A DNA stretch of 64,000 nucleotides from NCBI GenBank assembly GCA_012845835.1, contig JABAKD010000016.1, positions 9,748,121 through 9,812,120 of the forward strand. The letters are read 5' to 3'. Of the stretch, positions 12,100 through 23,238 are shown piece by piece (the first letter of the stretch is position 1; each line of letters opens with the position of its first letter). This stretch comes from Undaria pinnatifida (taxonomy: Eukaryota > Sar > Phaeophyceae > Laminariales > Alariaceae). The notes under the pieces are model-generated. The model was given only the letters and a program-made list of their open reading frames with translations. It made no database searches and was not told where the DNA came from. The position numbers were made by a program, and so were the translations under genes.

Positions 12100-13100
12100 C
12101 CGACAAGTTTGCGCGGCAACCGTCGAGCGATACACGGCAACACTTTGGACGGAACGGCAACAATGTGAACGATACGACGACCGTTATTGCCTGACAGACC
12201 GCGAGCATCGTCAGACACGCAGGGTAATTATTGCGAGATACACATGGCAACCCTTGTGAGAAACAAGGCAGCCCTTGTGAGACATGCCGCAAACTCTTGC
12301 GAAACACACCGCAGCCCTCGTGAGACATGCCGCAAACTCTTGTGAAACACACCGCAGCCCTTGTGAGACATGCCGCAAACTCTTGTGAAACACACCGCAG
12401 CCGTTGTGAGACATACCGCAAACTCCTGTGAAACACACCGCAGCCCTTGTGAGACATGCCGCAAACTCTTGTGAAACACACCGCAGCCCTCGTGAGCCAC
12501 ATGGCAACCCCAGCGACGCGCACACGGCAACCGTATGAGATACGACAACCATGGTGAGCCACACGGTAATTATCAATTAACACACTGCAACCACTGCGAG
12601 ACACATTGCAACCATCGTAAGACACACGGCAACCCATGCAGGGCACAACAGCAACCACTACGGGACACAACAGCAACCACTATGAGAAACAAGGCAAACA
12701 CTGTGAGACGCACACGACAACCGCTGTGAGACGCACACGACAACAACTGTGAAACACACAGCAACCCTTGTGGACACACGGTAACTCTCATGGAACACAC
12801 AGCAACCACTGCGTAGCCAACGGGGCAACCATTTGCGAGACAAACGGCAACCACCGTAAAACACACGGCAAACCCTTTTCGGACACAAGAGCAACCACTA
12901 CGAGACACACGGCAATCATGTGCGAGGCACACGGTGACCCTTGCGAGATGCCAGGTAAACAGTAACCACTGCGTAAGCCACGCTCCCCCCAAAAGTTGCG
13001 TTGCCCATGTGCGGTAACCCTTACAAGGCACAACGATCTTTCCAAGACACGCAATGAACCATTACAAGACACAGAGCAAAGCAACCCTCGCGAACCACCC
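12100..13100. repeat. GCAACCNNTGTGAGACACAC minisatellite
   Basis: Degenerate repeat of about 20-21 bp (core CGGCAACC-TGTGAGACACA) over 1 kb. Between 12275 and 12500 two variants pair into a higher-order unit of about 43-64 bp (CCGCAAACTCTTGTGAAACA + CACCGCAGCCCTTGTGAGAC). The minus strand stays open in all three frames (Cys/Val/Ser/His-rich repeats). This follows from the repeat and is not taken as a gene. Confidence 0.9.
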
Positions 13101-13157
13101 CCATCTCGAAGTCCTTGCGGGACACCGCGGTGCAACCAGGAGAGAGAAAAACGCCTC

Positions 13158-16100
13158 TCAAGGCTTCCACTTCATCCCCCCCTTCCTCTTGCGCCTCTGG
13201 TCGTTGTACTGTGCCTTCCCTCCTGCCCTCTTTCGCGACTGGATAGAGTTGTATTGGTTCTTAGAGTACGCCCTGGGGTTGCAAGATTGGGAAGCCGGAT
13301 GGGGGGGGCGGAAGACGGGGGGGTGGGCGAGGGGGGTTAAACGCGATCGAAGGCGGGGAAACCCATGACGACTAGCAACTAGCAAGGAAGCCGGAGACAA
13401 ACAAACTTACAGGTGACTTCCTCCCTTTGGAGGCCACCCCCTGGCCTCAGACTACTCTCAGCTCTTTGCCGATGGGGAATTTATGTTTTCAGGGTCGATC
13501 CTTGAGTTATTTCATGCCGATTCGGACCTATCGTTTTTCACGATTAATCGTAGAGTTTCTCCTCCCCTCTGTCCGTGTCGTTTTTTGCGACTTGTTCCAC
13601 ATTGACGTTGGTGTTTTAAAAGCCCTACATCGTACCACTTGCGAAATGGCTTCATGTATGATAACACACCTATTAATACTACACAGCAGTACTGCTGTAA
13701 AAGTACACATTTCACGGGCGGCGCATAGCCGCCAGCGGGGCGCAGCCTTGTCAAATCATACCACAGGTGAAGTCCTTCCGGCCACCTCCCCTCTCTCCCT
13801 CGCCTCTCGCGCGCATTGCAACAATGGAAACCGCTGTAGACGGCGCCTTGTGGAGAGAGGGAAAGGGAACAAACACACCACCTCAAGGCGCCGTCGACAG
13901 CAAGCAGTTCGTCAACCAAGGCTGTCTTGTTCCCAATCCCCGTCCCGTCCTCTCACCTCCTCCCCCCCCCTCTGTTCGCTCCCCCCCCCCCAAAAATAAA
14001 AATCTGAAACATTACGAAAAGCAATCGTCAAGGAGAGAAGGAAAGAAAAAAAAAACGCATCTGACGGCATCGTCGCCCCCCCCCCCCTCCTCCCTCCCAT
14101 CCCGCGCGCGCACTGAAAAAATGGAAACCCTAATCGAAAGGGGAAACCAGGAAAAAAGAGGAAAGTGATCACCTGAAAGCGTCGTCGGCGACAAGCAGCT
14201 CGTCGACCAAGGTTGTTTTGCGCTCCTTGTTGGTCATGCGCGACGAGAAGAACTCGGCCGCCCCCTCCTTCACAGTCCCGATCTGCAAACACCGCCACCC
14301 AAAAAGGAAACCCAACACACAAGTGTGAGGGTCACGTACATAGAGCCATGAGAACGCCTCCCATCAATGCAACGCGAATAGTTGCCGACAGTTCAGACTC
14401 CTCCAGAAACCGACGGACTATTAGCCCAACTAGAAACTAGTTGGTGACTTAAGTCGTGCCGACTCCGACTGATGATTAGTCATAACTAGTTGATGACTTT
14501 AAGTCGTGCCGCCTCACAGCTCTAGCAAACACCCTATTCATAAATCCGTTTTCGCACCTGCATGAACTTGGAGACCTTGTCCGACGCCTTGTAGAACCGC
14601 TTCGGGTCCACGTAGTTTCGCATGCGGATCACCTACAATTGACACACGAACAGCCGACATTTCATACACACATAACAGAGACGGCGGAGTTTTGTCAAAG
14701 TGCTGCTGAGCGGTAAGGGACACAGGCGGCATCGGCACTGCGAGGCATCGCTTCGCGTCGTTTAGCGTTTACTCGTAGATTGCTTCTTTATTAGATCCAA
14801 GGGTTGGTAGGGTCTAGACTCCAAGTGAATCGTTGGGGGCGGGAGATGCTATCAATCCCCCGCCAACCTCAACGCTTGTGACGTTGTCCCGTCACATCTA
14901 TGGGCGACCGCTTTAGGACCTAAACAACGACAGCTGTGAGTCGGAGCCGACTTGTCGACGTAAGTCATACGAGTGAAGCGAGCCAAATCAGTCTCCCCCG
15001 GGCTAGGTTGGGGGGGGGGGGGTGGGGGGGAGGGGGCAAAAACGACAACTAAACGCGCTCCGTATTAAGCAGGCCTTCCTACAAGAATGAAAACCCGATA
15101 AGTCGGATAATCGGCACCTCAAAAAAGCGACTGATTATTAGTCTGACTAGCAACTAGTTGGTCCTAAGTTGGTGACTCAAGTCGTACCAACTCACAGTTC
15201 TACCTATCTAGATCAAGAGGGCCAAAGAAAGTACGAGGTTGTTCATCTTCCAACAACTGCAACCCCTACCGTCCGAGCCATCCCACGGCAGGGGTTGCAT
15301 TTTATTAACAACTGCAACCCCTACCGTCGGAGTCATCCCACCGTAGGGGTTGCAGTTGTTGGATTAACTAATAAGGTACCTGTCCGATTGAGCTCCTCAA
15401 GTGAGAAACTACTACCGGCTAGTCATTAATCAAGTAATTTCACGAGCACGCATTTGTTTAGCACGAAGGCGTGGAAAGCTTGGTCGGGTTGTGCGAACGA
15501 ATGCCTTCGAAGTCATGTAGTATCGGGTGAAGACATTGGGCTCCTCATGTGAGGACCTCAGGGACTGATGCTGCACCCCTACCGTGGGATGGCTCGTCTA
15601 TACTATTAGTCAATCTAACAACTGCAACCCATACCGTGGGATGGGTCAAAACGTGTTCACATCGAAAGGCACAAGGATTCTACAGAGGTCCGTATTAATA
15701 GGAAAACCAAAACCAAACAAACACCCAGTCGGGGAAACCAGGACGAATTTTTCTTCTAAGTTCCACACGCTATTGCACAAACACAAAAAAAAACGGGTCT
15801 CATATGATACCATTGGTACAACTCGGTTCGGAAAAATAAGGGCCACTATGGTTATTAAATCGAATACCAAACGGTCCTTACATGTCGGGACAGTGGGGTA
15901 CATCAAAGTACGGGACTGACGCGTCCGGGCAAAAAGTATCGTACACCGCAGCCGAGAAACAAACAAACAACTGCAAGCGTCGGAATGACAATTGGTTAAA
16001 TGTGAAATAAGCTGAGTGAGTAAGTAAGTGAGTGAGTGAGTGAGTGAGTGAGTGAGTGAGTGAGTGAGTGAGTGAGTGAGTGAGTGAGTGAGTGAGTGAG

Positions 16101-19100
16101 TGAGTGAGTAAGTGAGTGAGTGAGTGAGTGAGTGGGTGAGTGGGTGAGTGAGTGAGTGAGTGAGCGAACGAACGAACGAACGAGTGAATGAATGAATGAA
16201 TGAATGAATGAATGAATGAACTAATATCCGGATTCGGGGAGAGAGAGAACGCATATATTTTTATTTACTAAAAATTACACAGTATATATGGTATATACAA
16301 CGCAGAAACCTACGCACCTGTAAGTCTCGTTTAAGCTCTGGTGTCATCTCCGCCTGCTCCATGTTGTACCACCCCTTGCCCGCCGTGTCGTCCTTGGGCG
16401 CCTTGCTCCTTTCAAGCAACTGTGCAACGAAACAAGTGGGGCGCACACACCGGGGGGGGTACGGCGAGGGGGGTGGGGAGTGAGAGGTAGGGTAAGGGTC
16501 GGGTCGGGGGTGGAGATTGGGTGTGGAGGTCGGCGCAAGGATTGGGAGGGGTGCAATTATGTTTTTCATTCATCATCACCCCCGCCCCTCCACCTCGATC
16601 CCTCCGTTCAGGGCCAACGCGAGAAATACAATTCATTCCGTCGCCAAAAAAGAAAAGGAGGCAAAAGGCCACCGACGGTGCCACGCCACAGGCCACGCCA
16701 TAGGGCACTTCACAGGAACCGCATGCGATACCGCAACCCCCGCTACAGGCGATGCCGTGGCGAATCTCCGCAGGAGATGCCGTCAAGCGCTACACAATGG
16801 GAGAGAAGCGTAACATGCGCAGAGTAGCTATCCTAACACGGCTAAAACAGGGGCTTGCTCGCTTTACTCTTCCACTCAAGGCTATAATTCCGTCAATATT
16901 GGAAGCGCTCCTTCGCAGATTGCGGCATGCAAGCTGCCGTACTTGTACGCTTCATCGACGGATCACGATCTAGATCATATAGATCCTATAGACCGTACAG
17001 ATCATACAAATCATATAGATCCTATAGATCCTATAGATTAAGTAGATCATACAGGTCATGTAAATCATATATATCATATAGATAGTATATATCATATAGA
17101 TCATACAGATCATATATATCTATATATCTTATAGATCGTATAGGTCATATACATGTCGCTGTCACATGTTGTGCAAGATCTGTGTGGTATAAATGCAGCC
17201 AAGGAAACATGTGCTAGACCAAGGTGGTAATCCAGCTCTAACCCAGCAAATGAGCTCAGGGCCACGTAGATCGTATAGACAGATCTATCTAACTGCCTTG
17301 AGAATATATCACGTCTCAAGCGAATCACGATCTAGATAAAATCTACAGTAGATCATATATCTGCCGTTATCAGATGTTGTGCAGTATCTGTATATGTGGA
17401 GTACAGATCAAACCCCGGAAGCATGTGCCCTACGTAGATCATGCAGATAGTAAAAGCTCCCACCAGGCAACACGAGCTATAGGTCCTCTCAAATATCTAG
17501 ATAATCAAGCAAGCGGGGATTGATTATCCTTTCGGCGTGTGAAATACATAGATGATGAATAGGGATCAGGTAAGTCCAAGGTGTGCACACTTAATCTAAC
17601 TACAGCTGGAGGTCCCCCAATAGTGCCGGTTGAATAGTACCACTGCTCTCTACAATGCCGGCAACGCCGCTTGGCACCACTGGAACTCTCTACAGTAACC
17701 ATGTATGGCTCAACCCTATTCCCAATAGTGCCGGTGGCCTGAGTAGTGCCAATATTTTGGGTAATTAATACCACATACCCTGGTATCGGAACTGTTGGGA
17801 TTCCCCCATTCACCGTAGATTAGAGTATGCACACGAGTCTGCCTGGGATCCTGGTACACCCAGACCACAAAACACACACACGCGCACCGCGCACCACAGT
17901 CAAGCAGCAGCCAGCAAAGCAGCTTGGTTCGACTGAAGCTCTCTTATAACAACCATGTATGGCGGCAACCCTATTCCCCATCGTGCCGGTGCCTTGAATA
18001 GTGCCGGCATACCGGGCTGGCACATACAGCTGTGGGTACCCCCGATTTAGGAGCCCCCCGTGACAGGCCAAACTAGGCGTTCATCTGTAGTGGGAAATAT
18101 ATAACTTTCAATATGGGCGTGACACGCCGATTTGACCGCTATTAACCCCTTTAGAGCCCCCGAACCCCTCCCTATACTAAATCCAAGTAATTTTGTCTCC
18201 AAAAAGGGTTTCCAGTTGTAAAGGGGTTAAGTCCCGGATGCTCTTGTCCCGGGTGCTCTTAAATCGGGGTATCCAATGTACCAACACTATTGCGAGCCCC
18301 GCACTGTACGCACACAAAAGAACGAGATGAGATGCTCACCATGGCCCTGTCGCGACCGCTGTACATCGCACTCCCGGCCATAAGCTTAGCCGCCTTGCTG
18401 CTGCCCACCGCGTCGGACGCGACCGAGGCCTGCAAAACCAGCGAGGGGGGGTCGAGGGGGTCAAGGGACACATAAAAAAAAGGCGATACGTGTGCGGGGG
18501 AGGGGGGTGGGGGGGGTGCTCGAGCTTGCACTGCTGTGAACCAATTGTAATCCACATTGTGAAAACAAACAACTTGGAAGCAGAGGGGGATACTATAAGG
18601 TGGTTACGCTCGTGGCTTGATCGCGGCCGCTGTACAGCGAGCACACTCCCAGCGATAACCTTAGACGCCCTGCTGCTGCCCACCGCATCGGATGCGTGAC
18701 AGAGGCCTGCAAATACCGCGGGGTGGGGGGGTGTACTCAGTTTGTGCACGGCCGTAGTCGTATGACCATAGACCCTCGCATCCCCACCATGCCGGGACGG
18801 AGCACGTCGGATTTTCACCAACCAGCCAGACATTGCTTGCACCAAGCGCGAAGCGCCGTGAGGTGTTCGGCGAGTCGCATGAAAGGTGAACTGCATCCTT
18901 CCAACAACCGTTCGTCAGACGGATTTCGGCACCTTGTGCCTACTTTCTTGCTTATGGATGACAGCGACCAATGGGGGGGGGGGGTTATCTTGCGAGCTAT
19001 ACGGTACTGGTAGACCACACCGAGATTGCACTACGTACTAATACAAACCAATTATCAGGGCCTTTCACGGATTGGGTCAAGTCAGGGTAACCTGTCCCAA

Positions 19101-19964
19101 TCCGCAAATGTTTCCAAAACCTCTTGACCCGACCCGACCCGACTCGACCCGACCCGTCAGAAATCAAACACCTCCTGACCCGACCCCAATCGACCCGCGA
19201 CAATTTGAGAATCTCCCGACTTGATCGGCGGGTCGGGTCATGACGCGCGAAAAGCCCTGCCCATACAAGGCTACGCTCACCGTCAGACTCTCGCGTTTCC
19301 CTCCCCCCGCGTATCGTAGATACTTCGGGCTCTGCAGACCCGTGTCCAGCGCTGTGGGTGCACCGCGGCCGCCCCCTCGCTGCCGTTTTCGCGTCCCCGC
19401 GTTCCCTTCGTTGGAGACGCGCTTACCCAACTCGGCGGGGCCTGAGCCTGCCCCCCGCGACGAGCTCGTCAGCGCCAAGGCGTGCTTTCGGGCGGCGGCG
19501 GCCGCGAGCTTCACCATTGCTTCGATGTCGATTTCTTCTCCCTCCCCCTCTTCCTCCTCCTCCTCTTCTTCCTCCTCCTCCTCTTCCTCCTGCTTGGTGT
19601 CTCCATCTCCATCCATCCCATCCTTTTCCTGCCCACGTTCTTCTTCCTTCCCCTCCAACCCCTCGCCGGCCTCCAGCTCCAAATCAGTCTCCGTCTCCTC
19701 CCCACCGGAATCCTCAGCCTCGGTGTTCTGACGATTGACACCCACCTCGCCCCCCTCCCCCACCGCCTCCTCTCTATTTCTCCCGGCGGATGAGTTAACC
19801 ACCTCCCCATCATGTCTCCGCTTCCTCCCCCCCTCCGCGTCCGCGCCCCCCTCTGGTGCTGAAACCCCGTTGTCGCTTCGCCTAGAGGCTTCGATTTCAG
19901 GAACTGTTGCGGCGTTTGCGTCATCCCCTGAAGAACGCCCCAGGTCCAGCAAACCCGCTACCGC
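13158..19964 (-). CDS. FCF2: Fcf2-family pre-rRNA processing protein (six exons, 5' end open)
   Basis: Six exons join with phase agreement on the minus strand: 19964-19281, 18429-18340, 16419-16318, 14632-14558, 14282-14173 and 13272-13158 (TGA at 13160-13158). The C-terminal half carries the Fcf2/TdIF2 signature: GKGWYNM-AEMTPELKRDLQ, then RMRNYVDPKRFYK-SDK, then IGTVKEGAAEFFSSRM, then KERKTTLVDELLVADDAFR and a basic lysine/arginine-rich tail. In yeast and animals this protein acts in the nucleolus in early 18S rRNA maturation with the U3 processome. The first exon (228 codons) is acidic with a glutamate run encoded by a GAG/GAA microsatellite, plus a nuclear-localisation-like stretch (GTRKRQRGGG). 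The starting ATG is not identified: the exon opens at an acceptor and earlier exons must exist, possibly 21773-21292. Introns hold a foldback element, GTGA and AGATC repeats, a TTAA mini-element and two decayed exon copies. Confidence 0.85.
13760..13925 (-). pseudogene. decayed duplicate of Fcf2 exon end plus intron start
   Basis: On the minus strand this reads KTALVDELLAVDGALR, matching KTTLVDELLVADDAFR of the real exon at 14282-14173. The sequence to its left (GCGCGCATTGCAACAATGGAAACC...) matches the intron sequence next to the real exon (GCGCGCACTGAAAAAATGGAAACC at about 14105). So exon end and intron were duplicated together, in tandem. No donor GT is kept in the right place, so it is probably not spliced. 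Confidence 0.65.
15250..15644. mobile_element. foldback-type element, copy 1
   Basis: Left end has two inverted-facing copies of CAACTGCAACCCCTACCGT-GG and its complement, ending in GCAGTTGTTGGATTAACTAA. Right end is TATTAGTCAATCTAACAACT-GCAACCC-TACCGTGGGATGG, the inverted partner. The about 230-bp middle (GATTGAGCTCCTCAAGTGAG ... GCGAACGAATGCCTTCGAAG) is shared with copy 2 at 60341-61237. It has no coding capacity. It lies in an Fcf2 intron. Confidence 0.8.
16010..16222. repeat. (GTGA)n / (GAAT)n microsatellite
   Basis: About 200 bp of GAGT/GTGA tetranucleotide passing into CGAA and GAAT tetranucleotides at its right end; Fcf2 intron. Confidence 0.97.
16965..17425. repeat. AGATCATATAGATC-type satellite, copy 1
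   Basis: AT-rich 9-10 bp steps of GATCATATA, GATCCTATA and GATCATACA, followed by a unique-looking block (GTTGTGCAAGATCTGTGTGG ... GGAAACATGTGCTAGACC) that itself recurs at 17360-17420. The same satellite with the same accompanying block returns at 61.66-61.96 kb. It lies in the Fcf2 intron between exons at 18340 and 16419. Confidence 0.85.
17590..18065. repeat. about 250-bp tandem duplication with GTGCCGGT core
   Basis: Two copies share AACCATGTATGGC-CAACCC, TATTCCC-ATAGTGCCGGTG-CCTGA and CTGGTA-C; GTGCCGGTTGA recurs within each. It is related to the repeat at 1938-2096 and lies in an Fcf2 intron. Confidence 0.75.
18142..18230. mobile_element. complete TTAA mini-element (piggyBac-type MITE), 89 bp
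   Basis: Begins TTAACCCCTTTAGAG and ends GTTGTAAAGGGGTTAA, so TTAA is present at both ends and the inner ends CCCCTTTA/TAAAGGGG are inverted. Interior ATCCAAGTAATTTTGTCTCC matches the reverse complement of the copy at 2101. It is too short to code. TTAA duplication is the hallmark of piggyBac transposition. Confidence 0.7.
18600..18713 (-). pseudogene. decayed copy of an Fcf2 exon
   Basis: Aligns by eye with the real exon at 18429-18340: GCGGTGGGCAGCAGCA is identical, TGTACAGCGG and CTAAG-TTATNGC are shared, and the acceptor-side TTGCAG is kept. A one-base insertion early on and further indels shift the frame, and the donor GTGAGC is lost. The copy lies about 280 bp upstream of the real exon within the same intron. 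Confidence 0.7.
18735..18900 (-). repeat. dispersed repeat, copy 2
   Basis: Reverse-orientation copy of the block at 2800-2965, here in an Fcf2 intron, directly upstream of the decayed exon copy. Confidence 0.65.
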
Positions 19965-21291
19965 CTTCACAACATACGTGGGGGGGAGAGCGAGGTAGTG
20001 GGAGATGTTGAAAAGTGGTTGATAAGGGACGAGATCAAGGAAAGCTGTGACGCCATATCATGCTGCCTCTCTTCCAAGTACGAAACAGTCAGCACTCCCT
20101 CCTTCTCTCCCTCCTCCCTCCCCCTCCCCCCTTCCGTCCTTCTCCCTATCTCCTTCCCTCTCCCCCTCTTTCTCTCCCACCGGACTATCTGTCTTGACAA
20201 CTGAAAACTATATTGAAGACAGCTACGCTGCTACCCAACCATACCCAGTGGCCTATCAGTAGCCCATCAATTCGCTGTCTGCGAAACAACAGTCATCTGG
20301 CATACCAGCACCAGGTAGTTCGTAGACGACAGCGGTGTAATGAGCTCTTGCACGAGCTTGTTCAGCACTCGCAGGCAGATGGTTCAGATCATGGGATCAG
20401 TCCTCACGGTTTAACGCGACGAAACAACCGAAAAACCAAAACATTTCAAAGTTTTTACTTGAGGATTCGATTGTCTAGCTTTAGGGCCGTGCCGCAAAAC
20501 ACCGCAAACCCCCAAAATACGCTCATCTGCAGGCGGACATACCTCTTCAGGCACTTTTTCGTTTCGATTGTTCTTCGTCTCTTTATCATCGGTAAACCGA
20601 AAAAACTCGAATCGTTTCACCTGGAGGGTGGGTTTGTCGCACCAAATTTCGTACGGCGGATTTGGACAGCTCTTAATATTATCCAGGCCGAACATTTTCC
20701 CGAAAAATAAACGTCAAGGAAAGCATCGGCAGAAAACCCGATCTGGGACGTCACCTTTAATCGTTTTACCCGGGGAAAACCAACGATGCGAATACCAAAT
20801 TAAAGGGCGGGGAAAACACTTCTCGTGTCAGCTCTCAGTCCTAAAGTATTTCCAATTTTCAAGGAAAACGATATTCCGCGGTTTATATCACGCACTCGTG
20901 GGTTTACCAACAGTAGTGTCAATTATAAGCTGGTTTTGGTTAGCTTCCGGGATGCATTACTTGATTTCAGTATGGGAAACAAGAACCTGAAGAAAAAAAA
21001 AAAACGTTCGACATCCCGAGCCCTGGTGATCACGACTACAGCCGTTCCGATGGCCACTAATTATTAATTCGGTCGGTATCTCCTCATTTTATATTATCAG
21101 CAGAAAAAAAATTAAACAACTACTGCTGTGTTCCATGGACCAACAACTACACTGCTGCTGTTGTACGTCGTAAAACTGGCGTTCATGCAAAAAAACAAAA
21201 TACAGCTATAGGCCACGTATAGGGTATTCCAGAGCACAAAAACAACACTAGAGTAGGCCCCTCTGTCCCCCCTCCCACCAACCATCCTTAC
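19965..21291. other. no gene recognised (probable intron or spacer)
   Basis: Contains C/T-rich runs (20090-20180) that would serve as a polypyrimidine tract for the minus-strand Fcf2 exon only if further exons lie to the right. Open frames at 20213-20710 (+) and 20695-20411 (-) overlap and neither shows a motif. Confidence 0.45.
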
Positions 21292-21773
21292 CGATACCCC
21301 TGCAGGGGTTGAGGAAGGACATCTCGGCGGCATCCCCGAACCCCGTAAACCAGCAGCAACACGCCTCCCAGGAGTTCCAGCGGCAACCGCCACCGCCGCC
21401 CTCGCGGCCGGGGACGGTGAAGCGTTTCCCGCCCCCTTCAACGGGGATGATAGAGCGATTCTCTTGAGCGGGGATGATGAGGCGTTCCTCTTGAGCGGGG
21501 ATTGGGAGGCGTTGTTGCTCAACGGGGATGATGGGGCCTTCCTCTTCAACGGGGATTGCGCGCAGGCGTGATTCTCCAGAGGGGATGAGGGGGTGGTGGC
21601 GGCTTCCTCCTCGTTGCAGAGGTCGGCCAGGCGGAAGCTGCTGACGTCTTCGGCCCCGTCCAGCTGCACCTTGTACCACCCCACCTTCTTGCTCACCACC
21701 GTCCCTGTGGGCGCGGGCCGGGGGGGGGCGACGTCAATGACGGTTTCGCGCAGCACGACCGAGGAAAAGAGGT
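21292..21773 (-). CDS. exon with SPLKR repeats (gene not identified)
   Basis: A 482-bp exon lies between acceptor TTTGTAG (21780-21774) and the strong donor GTAAGG (21291-21286). Its start reads DLFSSVVLRETVIDVAPP, then TGTVVSKKVGWYKVQLDG and SSFRLADL, a beta-rich stretch that could be a small Tudor-like fold (inference). The rest is low complexity with SPLKRKAP, QSPLKRNA, SSPLKRIA and SSPLKGAG. S-P-x-K/R is the consensus site of cyclin-dependent kinases, so these would be good phosphorylation targets. It ends in phase 0, as required to join the Fcf2 exon at 19964, and could be an upstream exon of that gene or belong to a separate nuclear protein. Confidence 0.6.
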
Positions 21774-23104
21774 CTACAAAATACGCGCCTAGGTATCACG
21801 CAGCTTGCAAAGCAGAATATCGACCAGTCAATCAACCGGTCCACCTCACGGCTGGCCATCTCTATTTTCAAAGAAAGGGCCGAATAATGGGATGGAATGG
21901 ACGGTGGGAAAGAAGAGGTTGGGAAGAAAAGGTTGGAAAGGCGATGGAGGTCACCATGCCCTGCGCTGCGACTGCCGATAACGTTGCAAGATAACGTTTG
22001 CAAGATAACGTGCAGGTATCAACCTCTCTTCGGGACTTGAGATGGGGGAAAACGTCGAAAGTGTAGAACGGTTACCAGGGCTGCACAGATGATCCCAGTA
22101 CTGGGGAGTAAAATGAAGCATTTCGGACAAAAAAATCTGCATGAACTTCGTGTACTCGCAGTATTTCGGGGCTATGTACCGCAGATACTTCGGGTAGTTC
22201 TAGTATTTCGAGGTTTGATGCTGCTGTGGATACTCCTGGTGCTTCCAAGTATGTCGGTGTCGGATACCTTGGAATACTTTTAAGTACTCCAAGTTCTGTA
22301 CGTCTCACACTTTGATACTTGCAGTATTTCGGCTGTTGGTACTGCTCATACCATACTGCCAATACAGCATGCGGGAAGAGCAAAGCAGTGGGATCTTTCC
22401 TTTTCTGCGTGCATTATTTTATCTGCATGTAATGCTGCTTGCTGTAATGCTTTGTCCACATCATGTCGAGTCCCCAAATAGTTGGCACATACCATACGGC
22501 GCGTACCGTGGTGGGGACGGGGAAGAAGAGCTTGCTTAGTTACCCCGGACCTGAGTTACGTCTAGGGAAGGCGAAGGAGAAAGAAAACGTGCGAAGACAA
22601 TAGATGGGACGAGCAAAAAGAATAAAAAAAGCCGACTTGGACACGAACTTCAGTTAGCTGGCTGTGCTCACACCAGCTATAAAATAGCACCTACCAGGTA
22701 CCGATTAGTTACTAGTCGTGAAATCCTGCCGACGCACAGCTCTACTAAATGGTGATACTCCTGCTGCTGCTCGATCTTTCTGATACCAGGTACTGCTGCT
22801 GTTGTACCTGACGGTTGGAAATACCGCTCTTCACTTTTTTCTTTCTTCACTTTTTTCATTTTTTTTCATGGTCTAGCTTGTTTTGTTGTGTTCTCGCACC
22901 CGGTACGCTAGCACTTCACCTGCTTTGCCTTGATGAATTGCGGCTGTTTGGTTTCCTCTGTTTCACAGTCTGACCACATAATTTGTATCTCTCTAGGATG
23001 AAGAATCAGCACGGACTTTGGGTGTACTGATGTCGTTGAGTAGAAAGAACGGTTTAATGTGAAGACAACACGCACGGTCGTGATTTGGCTTGATAGAAAT
23101 GGAT
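21774..23104. other. no gene recognised; GTATTTCGG-like motif cluster
   Basis: Between 22085 and 22345 the words GTACT-GCAGTATTTCGG, GATACTTCGGGTA, GTATTTCGAGG and ATACCTTGGAATACT recur at irregular spacing, a weak cryptic repeat. Otherwise nothing that I can support. Confidence 0.4.
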
Positions 23105-23191
23105 CCCATTCAATCGGTCGTACTCACAACTGACGTTTTTCAATATAAAATAAATAAAAAACGTCAGCTGTGAGTACAATCGATTGAATGG
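23105..23191. repeat. 87-bp imperfect hairpin
   Basis: CCATTCAATCGGTCGTACTC-ACAACTGACGTTTTT is answered by AAAAACGTCAG-TGTGAGTAC-ATCGATTGAATGG with a short AT loop: 35-base arms with few mismatches. It may be a tiny foldback element or a structured transcript. Confidence 0.8.
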
Positions 23192-23238
23192 TCGAAACTC
23201 AACTGCGCAAGCTGCGTGGAACATATATGTTTTACTAA

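Noticed and set aside
12062..13135. Minus-strand frames of 100-200 codons with Cys-rich repeats
   Set aside because: Explained by the 21-bp minisatellite; three frames are open at once.
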